A stretch of DNA of 64,000 nt, taken from NCBI GenBank assembly GCA_050084515.1, contig CM114275.1:18104001-18168000 (forward strand), in the 5' to 3' direction. Source of the stretch: Blasia pusilla (Eukaryota > Marchantiophyta > Marchantiopsida > Blasiales). The position numbers and the translations under genes were made by a program. Shown piece after piece: positions 34,670-45,403 of this stretch. The notes under the pieces are model-generated. The model ran no database searches, was not told where the DNA came from, and was given only the letters and a program-made list of their open reading frames with translations. The first letter of the stretch is position 1, and every line of letters begins with the position of its first letter.

Positions 34670-35672
34670 TGTCGCGCCCCTACTCTCCTTGAACGTCAAT
34701 CTTTAGTGTTGCGGAAGCGTACGTTCAGTAGGTCACGAACTCATCGCTGATCTGCACCCAAACACGTACTCTCGTTAGTCGGGTCTGGGCCAACCAGCGT
34801 TCCAACCCACCGAGTCCTCAACTCGGCGTCTCATCAAGCTCAAGCTTCCTTAGTTCCTAATTTCCAAAACATGGCAAGTCCTTCAAGACTTGGAACAGAC
34901 TTCCTGGTTAGTCCAAGGATCTGAAACGGCACTTGCGCGCCTAGCGATCCCAACTATTCAACGGTCCTCAGGTGAGTTCCAAACCGAGACCCAAGTAATT
35001 GAGTCGCGGGGTGGAATCCAAGAGGGATGTCTAAAATCGCCTCACTGGACTTGGTGCAGGTTTTCCAACCCAACCCCCCCACTCGCGTTCCGTTCCATGC
35101 CCTTGAGCCGCCCCGCGGCGCCCAAAGTGGGGTTTGGGCTCCAAGCACTCTCGGAGACCTTCCCCCTTACAAGTACTTCTGGGGTTCTCCAATAACCCCT
35201 CCCCTTTGGGAAAAGAGGGTCGGGCCCTTCATTGTGGCCCTCAACCCGATTCCACTTACAGTCGTTTTCGGGTTGTATCTCGGCCGCTGCTTATGCGTTT
35301 GCAGCGATCTTTGGTACATTTGGACCAGCTCTCCATAAGCTTTCCAACGCACCCTTATTTGTTCCAAACGCATCTCGGCGCTAAAAGTTATGGTCATAAA
35401 TATAGTCAGAAACTCTCAAACGCTAGTGGCGTTCCAAATCCGGATCTTTCCTTTGGCAACCCACTTCCTAGACTCAACTTCTTTCAAGTCTCATTCCGCG
35501 TTTGGTCCAGGTTTCTTAGTCGCGACCATAACACCTGAAATGCGACTCCTCGCTCGCGTCTCGTCTCTTGTCTCCTCTTTGAGACAACTCCAACGCGCAA
35601 ACCATCTTAGTGTGAGCCCGCTAATGTTCCGATGTTCCGCTTGGCACTTGTTTGGTCATGAGGGTCGCGACA
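34670..35672 (-). repeat. N2 5' LTR
   Basis: 1003 bp with TGTCGCGCC...GGGTCGCGACA ends on the plus strand, clearly related to the N1 LTR but diverged. Confidence 0.9.
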
Positions 35673-35677
35673 CTGCT

Positions 35678-35788
35678 GGTAACGCAGCCCGTATGTTGGT
35701 GTGTGATCGGTGTTCTAGGGGTTGGCACATGATGTGTTTGACTCCACGTATGAATGTTGTTCCTATTGGAAGGTGGGTTTGTCCTTGA
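35678..35788 (+). pseudogene. Rest of copy B PHD finger after N2
   Basis: GNAARMLVCDRCSRGWHMMC and then NVVPIGRWVCP, ending in TGA where other copies have CGA before the last Cys. Together with RCMLCGSA before 31033 it completes a C4HC3 finger lacking its last Cys. Confidence 0.85.
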
Positions 35789-35960
35789 TGTACTTAGGAG
35801 GGGTAGATGACTTGATCTTTTCATGATATGGATTATAGATGTGCAACTAACGATGGGGCAACCTAGCACCCGGCCTTTTGATTTGTGCACCCACGAAGGT
35901 GTATAGCATGTAGTAGATGTATAGGGCTACCTGGGAGTTAGAGGGATCTAACCGCCAGTT

Positions 35961-36078
35961 AGGGGGGCTAGTTGTGGTACACTTGTGTTTGTGTATGCTC
36001 TCGTCTATGTTATTTATGTATGTGAGTATGGTATGTCAGCGATGTATGTTGTATGACGATGTGGATTCGCACGACAGC
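35961..36078 (+). repeat. Copy B purine tract and B1 unit
   Basis: AGGGGGGCTA (35961-35970) is followed by the 106-bp unit 35971-36076 (GTTGTGGTACACTTGTG...CGCACGACA) and then GC before the terminal repeat at 36079. Confidence 0.85.
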
Positions 36079-36361
36079 TGTCATGACCATACGGATTATG
36101 TCATAGAGTATAGTGTGCTAATAGAGGCCATACCTTATGTAGGGCGGTAGTGCCTAGGTAGGGATGCGATTTCATATATAGGGTTGGGGTTTACTCCGTC
36201 GAGGGTGACTTTTCCAGTATGGCTCGCCCTTAGGTTGGAAGGTATAGTGTGGAGTGTACTAAAAGAATAGTTAATTCTTTGAGTTAAGCGTGTTGCGTTG
36301 GGAGTTAGCCTTGGTAGAGAGTAGAGCTCTTGGCTATGGTGCTTCCCGCAAGCTTCGACCT
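36079..36361 (+). repeat. Copy B 3' terminal repeat, left piece
   Basis: First 283 bp of the A part, starting TGTCATGACC, cut at AAGCTTCGACCT by element D. The rest is at 45881. Adding both pieces and subtracting 4 bp gives 368, exactly the length of the A part in the A and C copies. Confidence 0.88.
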
Positions 36362-36941
36362 TGTCGTGCGCATACATATCGCTACACAACATACATCGCT
36401 GGTCACATCTACACCACACAACACCGATATTTCCCACACATGCGTCGATCCACACATGTACAAAAATCAACTCATACATATACATGGAGATCACACAACA
36501 AGAATAAAGAGTAGTAAAAATGGCACACCCAGCCTAAAACTCCACTCTTCAATTTACATCGGCATATCGAGCCTCGTCCACCCTGTGCTATCAAGGAATC
36601 CGGACGCTAGCACCCTAGTCCTATCTCACACACATACAAGAGAGGTGCTCTAACGGCCCAACATGAGAAAGATGGCTTAGGAAAGCCACCTCCTTCTCTT
36701 ATATAGCCCTCCCCTTGGTAACCTGCGCGCACAGGTTACCAAGGGCGGGTGACCTGGTCAACAAGTCACCCGGTTGTAAAAGACCTAAAGATGAAACTTA
36801 TCAGAAACGACGTTCCTAACACAATGGACCTATCCTCAACCTCATCCGATATAGTGGGACAAAGTTACACTCAGGATAGTCCGTTGGCTCCTACACCCTA
36901 TCCACGATAGATCTCGGCCTATCCGCTACCCATATGTGACA
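36362..36941 (-). repeat. D 3' terminal repeat (B2 36362-36499, A2 36500-36941)
   Basis: On the minus strand it begins TGTCACATATGGG and ends GCGCACGACA. The last 138 bases (B2) are also found just before it (36944-37081). The A2 part matches the 5' terminal repeat at 45404-45880. Confidence 0.88.
36698..36745 (-). promoter_or_regulatory. D terminal repeat TATA box with adjacent palindrome
   Basis: CTATATAAG (36698-36706, minus strand) is a good TATA box. About six bases upstream in transcription lies an inverted repeat with 14-bp arms, CCCTTGGTAACCTG at 36712-36725 and its complement at 36732-36745, around six bases CGCGCA. The 5' repeat has the same structure with two changes (about 45652-45685). 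Confidence 0.6.
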
Positions 36942-36943
36942 AT

Positions 36944-37091
36944 TGTCGTACGCATACATATCGCTACACAACATACATCGCTGGTCACATCTATACCACA
37001 CAACACAGATCTTCCCCACATACGGGTCGATCCACACATGTACAAAAATCAACTCATACATATACATGGAGATCACACAACCGTCCTCCTA
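36944..37091 (-). repeat. D B1 unit and purine tract
   Basis: 138 bases nearly identical to 36362-36499, preceded (minus strand) by TAGGAGGACG at 37091-37082. As in A/B/C the purine tract comes before B1, not next to the terminal repeat. Confidence 0.8.
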
Positions 37092-37157
37092 GCTGGCAGT
37101 TGGATCCCCCCAACTCCAGATAGAAACCATCACATCTCTCTGACATGACCTACTACC

Positions 37158-38795
37158 CTATACACATCTCGGACACATCCACCGTCCCGTGGGAACCACA
37201 TCAGGAGGGGGGTTCAGACATGACATATGCCACCCTCGAGAACAACCATCACATACCAACATGGTGGCTGCACCCCTCGCAGATCCGCACAACATACACC
37301 TCAAGCCTGTTGGTACCACTGCCAAGCTCGGATCCACCATCACATCTACGTTCGAAAGATGACATGGTGCACAGTTGCACACATGATCCTTCCAAACCAT
37401 ACCATCATGTCCCTCCAACATGACGACTCCGGTCGGTAATACCTCGCGCACACGTAGGATCGTGCGCCTTGCAGTGACATCTAGCGTCGTGGGTGCCACC
37501 TTCTGTAAATACACATAATCTCCAAGATGAAACCTTCTAATCCCTGGACGATAACCTCCTCCACGAATGGTCGCGTACCTCAATGTATCTCTATGCTGGG
37601 AAATATTTAAGTTCTCAAAGGCCATAAGCATAACTCTACGAAAAACCTCCGCCCTCTGAGAACATGCTTGTACCCATACATCTGGATCATCAAGATCTAA
37701 CACCTCCGCCATGTCACGTCGAATCGCTGTAGGTAAATATCGCTCTCTCCCAAAGAGCAAAAAGTATAGTGAAAATGACGCCAAGAATGCCTGCCGACTA
37801 AAGCGATAACCCATAGCCAACCATGGCAACTGTAGGTCCCACTCCCTCAATTGTCCCCACTGCAAGCCATACTTGTGCAATCCTCTCTTCACCATCTGTA
37901 CCACTCTCTCCGCCAACCCATCCACCTCAGGATGATCTCTAGACGTGGTGCGGTGATCTATCAGCGCATGATCACACAAGGCTTGAAACTCTCCCCTGAA
38001 CTCGGTACCTGGGTCAGTCAACACCTCTGCCGGTGCACCAAAGTGACTAAGCACATGATCTAGAAACGCAAAAGATGTTCCCTCGCTTGCCTTGTCTGGT
38101 AGTGCCACCAACTCTATCCACTTGGAGAAATGCTCCACCATTACCAACACGTATCTATGATGACACCCCGTCAATGGCAAAGGTCCCGCAAAGTCTAAAC
38201 TCCACCAATAACCTAAACCCAAAATCGGCAAAGGATGTAACTGCAGAGTAGGATCATTGAAGGATGCTTGCACTCTGTCACATACCATACATCTGGCCAC
38301 AAACTGCTGTATCCCAGTATGCATGCCGCGCCACCAATACTAAACCTGGAGTAAGCTCTAAGTACGCTTTACTCCAAAATGTCCCAACTCCTCATGGGCA
38401 TGTCGCACTACACGTGCTCGCTGGGAAGGATGAGGTACCACTCGTATTCTACCATCTCCCCATACCCGCAAAATGTGAGTCCCCTCCCACCTGAACCTCC
38501 TGGCTCTCTGTAGGATCCGATCCCGCTCCCTAGTACTCATTGTACTCGCTATGATGCCAGTGCGCAAGAACTCCACAACCTCCACATCGTCATGGATATC
38601 ACGACCACCTGTCGCCTCCTCACTAACCTTTGGATCCAAAGACTCATCATCCAATCCCACCACTGGAGTCATCACCTGTGGCTGACCTACCATAGTCAAC
38701 CAACAAAGATAGGCAAATGCATGCCAACCGGGCACCATCTCCTCATCACTCTCTCCGTGCCATCGAGCTCTGTCATCATCTCTCGACTCAGACAT
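37158..38795 (-). pseudogene. D integrase with intact C-terminal PHD finger (two nonsense codons)
   Basis: Best integrase of the family. The zinc domain has RHAHEELGHFGVKRT (about 38405) and RCMVCDRVQ (about 38285). Between them two TAG codons (at about 38342 and 38360) replace a Tyr and a Gln seen in copy B; the frame is otherwise unbroken from 38795 to the stop at 37158. Core: SLDFAGPLPLTG, VLVMVEHFSKWIELVALPDK, LTDPGTEFRGEF, HPEVDGLAERVVQ, giving the Asp-Asp-Glu triad. After a LGDYVYLQK and VWKDHVCNCAPCHL module comes the PHD finger at 37161-37298: CMLC, 11 residues, CDGC, GWH, C, then GRWMCPRC, i.e. C4-H-C3 with the conserved Trp. PHD fingers read the histone H3 tail; in this place N1-type elements have a chromodomain. 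Confidence 0.9.
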
Positions 38796-38829
38796 GGGTT
38801 ATGACTCAACACATCCGCATCTTGGTTTA

Positions 38830-40289
38830 GCCGACCTGGCCTATGAACCACCTCAAACTCATACTACTGTAGTAATAGAGCCCACATGGCAAGCTTTCTC
38901 GTAAGCTTGTCGGACTCCATCAACCACCTCAATGGCTGATGATCAGTGATAAGTGTGAAAGGGTTGCCGAATAAATAGCACCTGAAATGTGCCACGGGCC
39001 ACACTACAGCCAAGCACTCTCCCTCATAGGAGCTGTACTTTGCCTCTGCAATGTTATTCCATCAACTTGCGTAAGCCACAACGAACTCCCTCTCCTCGTC
39101 ATCCCTATGAGTAAGCACTGTTCCTAGACCCAACATGCTCCAATCTGTATGTAATTGGAATGGGCGAACCCTAACCGGTCTTCGTAAAATGGGTGAGGAC
39201 GTCAACGTGTCCTTGAGCTCCTGAAATGCTCGCTTCTGATCATCTCCCCACAACCAAACCTGATCAAGTCTCGTCAACAAGGTCAAAGACTTTGCGATCG
39301 CACTAAAACCCTTGACATACCGTCGATAGAAGTTCGCCAGTCCAAGAAATGCTCGGACTTGACTCACATATGTAGGGCATGGAATCTGCGCAATAGCCTC
39401 TACCTTCGTCTGCTGAACGCCTAACCCACTCGGGTATATGGTGTGCCCCAAGTACTCAATCTGCTCCTGAAAGAATCTGCACTTGCCTGGATGTAACTTC
39501 AGTCCATGTAACTGCAATCGCCGAAACACCTCCTCCAAGTGTCGCTCATGCTCCTCAACCGTGGAACTGAAGATAAGAATATCATCTATGTAACATTGTA
39601 CAAAATCCAAGCCAGCTAGAATCCTATCCATCACTCTCTGAAACTCTGCAGGCGCGTTCTTCAACCCAAATGGTAAGAACCACCACTGATACAAGCAATC
39701 TCTCTCGAACCGATCTATCGCCCAGAATGTTGTCTTCTCCCTGTCCTCCAACCTTATAGGGAGCTGATGATAGCCAGTACAAAGATCTTTGCATGCCCTA
39801 TCACGTCAAAGATCTCCTCAAGAGTAGGCATAGCGTACCGATCTGACCTCGTCTATCGGTTGATAGTACGGTAATCTCCACACGTCCGCCTATCCGTCCA
39901 ATTGCCATACGTATCCTTCTTTGCCGGCATGACTGTGGCAGATGCATACTCCTCATGTGATAACTCCACAAGTCTTGACTCCTACTCTGAATTAAGGCTC
40001 GCTCCATATCGGAATACCTGTAGGGTTGACGAAAGATCGGCGTATCACTAGCCAACTCAATCCGTATCCCGGGACCCTTCATCGTACCCAAGTCTCTCAT
40101 ACTGAAGGCAAAACAACTAACATGCCCTCTCAGAAACCTACAAACTCGCCGTCGCTCTCCTCCTATCAACTTGAGACCTATCACAGGCTCCCAAGTCTCC
40201 ATCGTGACCTCACTTGGAGAGGACGCAACCTCCGGCTTTGGTTGCTTGCTATATAGCAATCCTAGCCACCTTTGCAACAACCACTCCAT
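38830..40289 (-). pseudogene. D reverse transcriptase and RNase H, frameshifted
   Basis: RT begins in the frame opening at 40289 and overlaps the end of the methyltransferase frame by 41 bases. It has ETWEPVIGLKLIGGERRR, TPIFRQPYRYSDMERALI, then slips out of frame near 39985. The second frame (39751-39062) contains YQWWFLPFGLKNAPAEFQR, CYIDDILIFSSTVEEHERHL with the catalytic Y-I-D-D, YLGHTIYPSG, RAFLGLANFYRRYVKGFS and PFQLHTDWS of RNase H. The later RNase H is degraded (38830-39061). Confidence 0.85.
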
Positions 40290-41470
40290 TCTGACCTCCT
40301 ACACCATGCTCTACATCCAAAAAATGAACATGTGCTACTCTCGCCGCCTTTGCACTCTCTGCTCGAACGACGTCCCAGAAAGTCCATGAGTGCCTATCTC
40401 TTCTCGTCTCACCCCCAGCCAATGCTTGTACAGACCTTGTAGGAAATGGTCCAACTCGTGGACGTGACGGCATGGATGACACTCGCATCCATCTCTGCTC
40501 AGCCATACCTAGGCTGACTATCCATGTGAGACAATGGAGGTCCATTTCCTGCCCCAACACCTGTCTCCAGGATGCCTCAGTCATCCCTGGCACCGCCGTA
40601 GTACCGGTAGCGAACCCCATGGTGCGCTCGCGCTCATCTGCTGAAGGCTCCTCCGATGCTCTGGTCACCTCATCCCAAATCATGCTTGGCCCTCCCTGAC
40701 GAAAGGCATGGGATGCTGGGAAGCTCACCAACGTAGGTAAGGCTGCCCTCAACTCCCCACCCTATTGGCCATGGCCAACAGTGGTCTATCATCCCCTGTC
40801 ACCACCTGAGATCAACGCCCTGAGCCCAAAATAGCATCCACTGTGAGATGTGGTGCTCTTTGGACTCCATCGTATGCTCGACTCAGTACCTCTGATGGTA
40901 TCAAGTTTTTCCACCACAGTCGTGGACGATGGGCACGTGATCCAACTCTCGCCGCATCTAATAACACAGCAAGTCCCAACCATGACCTCACCTGATACAC
41001 ACTCGTCATCACACGTGCATGAGTGTCTCCCAACAACAGCACGTTCTCCAAGATATGCGTTGGAGAACATGTCTGACTCTCCTGCAAGTGTCGTACTACT
41101 CGCATCATCTCTCAAAAATCCTTGACCTCGGACCCTACAATCCAAATCCTCGGCCAGCTGATGAATGACCCTGACATGGCCATCCACCAATCACCAAATG
41201 AATGGTGCCAACTCTATCCAGATCCTGCGCCCCCACCAAAGAGATGTCGGCGGGTAGTGTATGCTGATATCCCCGTACTGCAGATACCGGAAACAACTCA
41301 GGATACCTCTGGACCAATCGCGCCACGTGACGTAATGATACTTGCCGCGCGGTCTCATCTCTCTCCACATATAGTTACTGATGCACCCGTATGCCCGCGT
41401 GCAATACTGCAGCCAATCCGTTGCTAATCCCTCCGAAGAGATCTAACACCCTAACACCCTCCTCTGGGCA
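40249..41470 (-). pseudogene. D DNMT3-like cytosine-5 DNA methyltransferase
   Basis: Motif I: VLDLFGGISNGLAAVLHAGI (41463-41404), with Asn for the Thr of A/B. VERDETARQ follows a TAA. Motif IV: GGWPCQGHSSAGRG with Pro-Cys at 41179-41174. A stop and small frame change come right after (41137). Motif VI: THILENVLLLGDT; motif VIII: SRAHRPRLWWKN; then VLSRAYDGVQRAPHLTVDAI. Target recognition and motifs IX-X: LPTLVSFPASHAFRQGGPS, ERERTMGFATGTTAVPGM, LGQEMDLHCLTWIVSLGMAE. All catalytic motifs are recognisable, though the protein is diverged from copy B. The frame ends at 40249, overlapping the RT frame. Confidence 0.88.
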
Positions 41471-41795
41471 CTGCCACACAACGGGTGTGCTATCCATTGG
41501 GGTTAACATCTCCACTCCAAGAGCCCGATCGCCACGTGACTCTCGCTGCTCCGGATAAAAAAAAATGACTCCACGCTTGCCTCACGAGGTCGTTAGCACT
41601 CCTCTGTAGCACTCAAGTCGTACCCCACAATGGTGAAGAGGTCTCGCCAACATGGGAAGAGACACCCACCATGGCATGTCTCTTTGTGGGACTATCTGCT
41701 ACTGGGACATCCTCCGCATGTGTGTTCCCCTCCAACAACTCTCCTGGCCAGCTAACACTACCTGTGAAAGCCGCCAATGTGGTCATAGACTCGCC

Positions 41796-42587
41796 TCATG
41801 ATCGACCACCTCGTCCCGCAAACTGCACGGGTAACTGACTCATCCGGCCATCACCTGACCGCCACCCTGGCCGATAAGCAACGGTCTCCTCCCAGAAATC
41901 CAGGATGAATCCTAGGGGATATAACATTGTACTCCCCACCAACACATCGTACAACTCAGCTGGTGTCATAATCGCACGTGTGCGCACCATAGCACTATCC
42001 GTCGCATGGTCTGGCTGGACTTTGACAACTATCTCCTGTCGAGTCATATACTGCGTGGGTGACACGCCCCCAATCAAGGTCTGTATCTGGAAGGGACAAG
42101 GCTCAATATTGGCCTTCCGTAACCCCAACGCTAAACACGCCGCCTTCGCTAACATCAAGGGTTGCGCTCCCGAATCAAGTAGGACGCGCTACGGGTGGTA
42201 TATTGTCCATGTCAGACTAACCAAGCGAAATACTCTAGCTCGGTTATCCACTAACACTACTCCACATGTCACCACTGCTTGCTCTATGGCCGGTCGAGCA
42301 GGCATATCTACCAACTTTGCCGCCGCTGCATGCCATGACTCTGTGGGGAACGTCCCGAGCACCGGCTCTGAGGGCAAGTCCACCACCTCCTCAACTATCT
42401 TTGAACAAGAAGCAGTCATCTCTCCATGCTCACACAACATGGCGGCCAACCGGAACACCTCAACTGGTCCAACTCCCAACGTCGCCAACTCTATGGCGAA
42501 AAATAGTGGAGTCTGACTCACTCTGGTGGCCACCTCCAACACTATGGTCGACATTGACTCCACTCGAGCTGGCATAGGAGTTGTCAC
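41796..42587 (-). pseudogene. D aspartic protease
   Basis: The frame 42587-42189 has FRLAAMLCEHGEMTAS and MPARPAIEQ, like copy B, and stops at a TAG three residues before the protease site. After it the same frame gives RVLLDSGAQPLMLAKAACLA with the D-S-G active site and PCPFQIQTLIGG. It overlaps the gag frame by about 128 bases. Linker sequence to the methyltransferase (41470-41796) is poorly conserved. Confidence 0.8.
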
Positions 42588-44228
42588 TCCAACTTCTCAT
42601 GACGTCGATGTAGGTGCCTGAGCTATAGGCACCGCTAGTCGTCGAGGCACCATCGATGGTGTGTGTAGTGCCTCCGACAATTTGAATGACATCGGTCCCC
42701 TCTAGTGGGTCAATCTCAACTCCACCTCTTGGTAGCTCGGTGCCTCTCGCAGCACCCTGAGTCACCACTACATCTGCCTCAACCTGGGGTGCACTACACA
42801 TAAACCCCATACTGGCGAGATCCTCACCCAAGTCAGGGTAAAAGGTAGAAGTTGGAGTCACACTAGCTGCTCGCAGCTCCGTGCCTTCCATAAGCTGCAT
42901 CATCATCATGGCAGCAATCCTCTGCTCCAACAGATTGATGCGTGAGAGAAGTGCCGACTCTGGTGCTCCTGCTTTATCTCCTTTGGCTGGTGGTGGTCCT
43001 CTACCACCACGTCCAGGAAGTACTCCATGACCTCCTCCAGGACGACCACCCCCAGGCCCTCGGCCGACCTCTGGACGTGCCTCTCGGCGAAGATCAAAAC
43101 ATCTATCCCTAGGGTGACCATATCTGTGGCAATAGTCACATTGGGGCTGTGGTGGGGCCATCCTCTGTGGCTCCTGAGCAATCGGAGGCGCTCGTGGTCC
43201 TCTCCCATGTTGTGGACAGTCTCTCTACCTATGGGCCCCTCCACACGTCCAACAAGACCACATTGATCCCTGCTGGGCAACATATGTAGGTACGGGTCGT
43301 TGCCTCATAGGCTCACGGTACCCGCCCTGCTCTCTAGGCACACCGGCCCGCTCTCGTGGTACTGATGCTCGCTGTGGCACCTGTGGGATCACCGTCGCTC
43401 GTGGACCCGTCGACTCTCGAGAAAATCCAGCGGTCACTATCTGCTCCTCACTCATGTTGAGCTCAATACGCTTAGACAACTCAAAGACCACCTTCAATGT
43501 GGGCTTCACTGTGTGAATCAGCACTGCATCTCGAACTCTCCTCCGTAGTTCTCGGTCCAGAACCCGGTACCAATACTGGAGTGACTGCGCCTCAGTCACT
43601 CCATACGTAGCAATGATCAGCCTCCTCAAGCGTGTGAATGCCTCTTTGAGACTCTCACCCGATCGTCGCTGAAAATCATGTAGACTCTTCAGCTTGTTGG
43701 TGCATACGCCCGGGTAGCTCTTCCCCAACTATCGGAAGAACTCCACTATGGGGCTGAAGCTGGGTGGCCCTCTACCACCAGAGGTCTCTGCCACATCGCC
43801 TGTCTCACTGCCCTCCTCTCCATCTAGTCTCTGGGCTGATGGTGTGGGTCTCTCTCCTCTCACAATCCCATCATATGCCTCGCGACCACTAGTGGACACC
43901 CTGGAGCCCAATACAACCTCCAGGCATTGATCTCTACCAAATATAGTGATCGAAACTCCATGTAATCAACCATCGGAGGACCCTCAAAGTGCTCGAACAA
44001 CCCCTTCCATGCCATGAAAGGGTTGAACTGTGTCGGGGTCTATATCTCTTGGAAGTCGCACCACGTGTCAAACTCTTGGATAAAATCATCTAAGTCGATG
44101 GTGCCCACTGCACCCGAGAAACGACGCATGCCCCAATGGCCCATGTCGTCCATCTCCAGCCAAGTAATATTGTCTCCGTCTGCGATCTCGTCACCAGACC
44201 CAGTGTCTAGTGATGACGATCCAACCAC
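42460..44228 (-). pseudogene. gag: D gag, broken
   Basis: Capsid: GTIDLDDFIQEFDTWCDF (about 44100), KLKSLHDFQRRSGESLKEAF, YWYRVLDRELRRRVRDAVLI, VVFELSKRIELNMSEEQIV (43728-43400). Zinc knuckles: SCWTCGGAH (about 43260) with its later part lost to a frame change, and CDYCHRYGHPRDRC (about 43140), canonical. A Gly/Arg-rich stretch and a Leu/Met segment (SRINLLEQRIAAMMMMQ) follow, as in copy B. Several frame changes. Confidence 0.8.
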
Positions 44229-45403
44229 GGATGGATGTCGCGGTATCTCTCACTGGTAACCCCTCGTTATCTCACTCCACTCCGTGTCACACCACAACCA
44301 CTGCTCGTACTAACCCGTTCTCCCGAACCCTGGAAGAACGCCGTGATAACAACCCCGTCTCACCCGCTCAAGCACTCAGACTCACCAAGAGTCTTCCACA
44401 CTCCTCACTAGCTCAGCTATGCTGACGTCAATCCCATGTTGACACACCCGGCCTCACGCACACTCAACACTCAGGCTCACCATGAGCGTCCCAACTGACT
44501 CACCTAACCTAGCAACACTCTCGGTTCATACATGCGACCCCTATGCGACAACCGCCGTATATCCACCAACATGCTACACATGAACAGAATCTACACTTGT
44601 CACCATCACTGCACCCACCTAGCACCAACTACTACCCGATACCCAGCACTCTCAATCACACACGACAAGTGCGGGAAAAGGGACTCGAATGGGTAGCCTG
44701 ATCACGCCCTCCAACCTGTTGCACCATCAACATGCACTCCCCCATGTGACACAACAACCTCTGCAACACAACACTCTCCTCGACCAACACGTCGATCCTC
44801 CCGTCAACAGATGCGGACAACCCGTCGCCATCATGCGCACTGCCCCTCCATCGTCAACTCTCGCAACGCCCTGTCGCGCCCAAAAACATCAGGTCGCGCA
44901 AACCTCTCTGTCCATCCCCACAAGCGGCATGTAACCTGACTCACCCTGGTCAGGCTCCACTCCTACCACGTATGCCTTGTCCGACCACGTGAACATGATC
45001 CCGACCACATGCGTACTCTCAACCACGTCTGCCCTGGCTCTACCACGTCCAAAGGGGAAAAAGAGAAATAAATGCGGGGGGGGGGGGCGCCGTCGCCCGT
45101 CACCGTCCACCCGTCCGCGCCTGCCGCCGTCCGCCCGTGCGACCTAACGCCTGCTCTTTCTTGACACTCTCGCTGATAAACTCGCCGCCCCACTCTGTAC
45201 TACACTCTCCCACTGTCATTAATCCTTGTGCACCATCAAACTCTGAGAAAAACACACAGGGCTTCCGCCCACGGCCTTCTGAACATAAAAATGACAAACA
45301 CCCGCAACACATGCGTCTCCAGGGGCTCCCGACCAAGGCAACTCGCTTGCCTACCTGCAAACAACGAATTCCCACCAGCCCCATGGCATCTTTCTCATGT
45401 AAA
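44229..45403 (-). other. D untranslated leader
   Basis: Over 1 kb between the 5' terminal repeat and gag without conserved protein. It contains a run of 12 G at about 45076-45087. I see no tRNA-Met type primer binding site next to the repeat. Confidence 0.55.

Larger units (their letters stand above)
31034..35672 (-). mobile_element. N2: Ty3/gypsy chromovirus inserted in the PHD finger of copy B
   Basis: Same family as N1. Target duplication CTGCT at 31029-31033 and 35673-35677. The left (3') LTR is reduced to 133 bp, and the deletion that removed the rest also took the chromodomain and most of the integrase; both target duplications remain, so the deletion came after insertion. The gag-pol frame is much better kept than in N1. 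Confidence 0.9.

Noticed and set aside
31937-38362. Most in-frame stops in N2, B and D are TAG, suggesting amber readthrough or recoding.
   Set aside because: The codons hit end in G (CAG, TTG, TGG, GAG) in G-ending-rich genes, so TAG is the stop most easily reached; TAA and TGA also occur, and NOC4 and PAP use ordinary codons.
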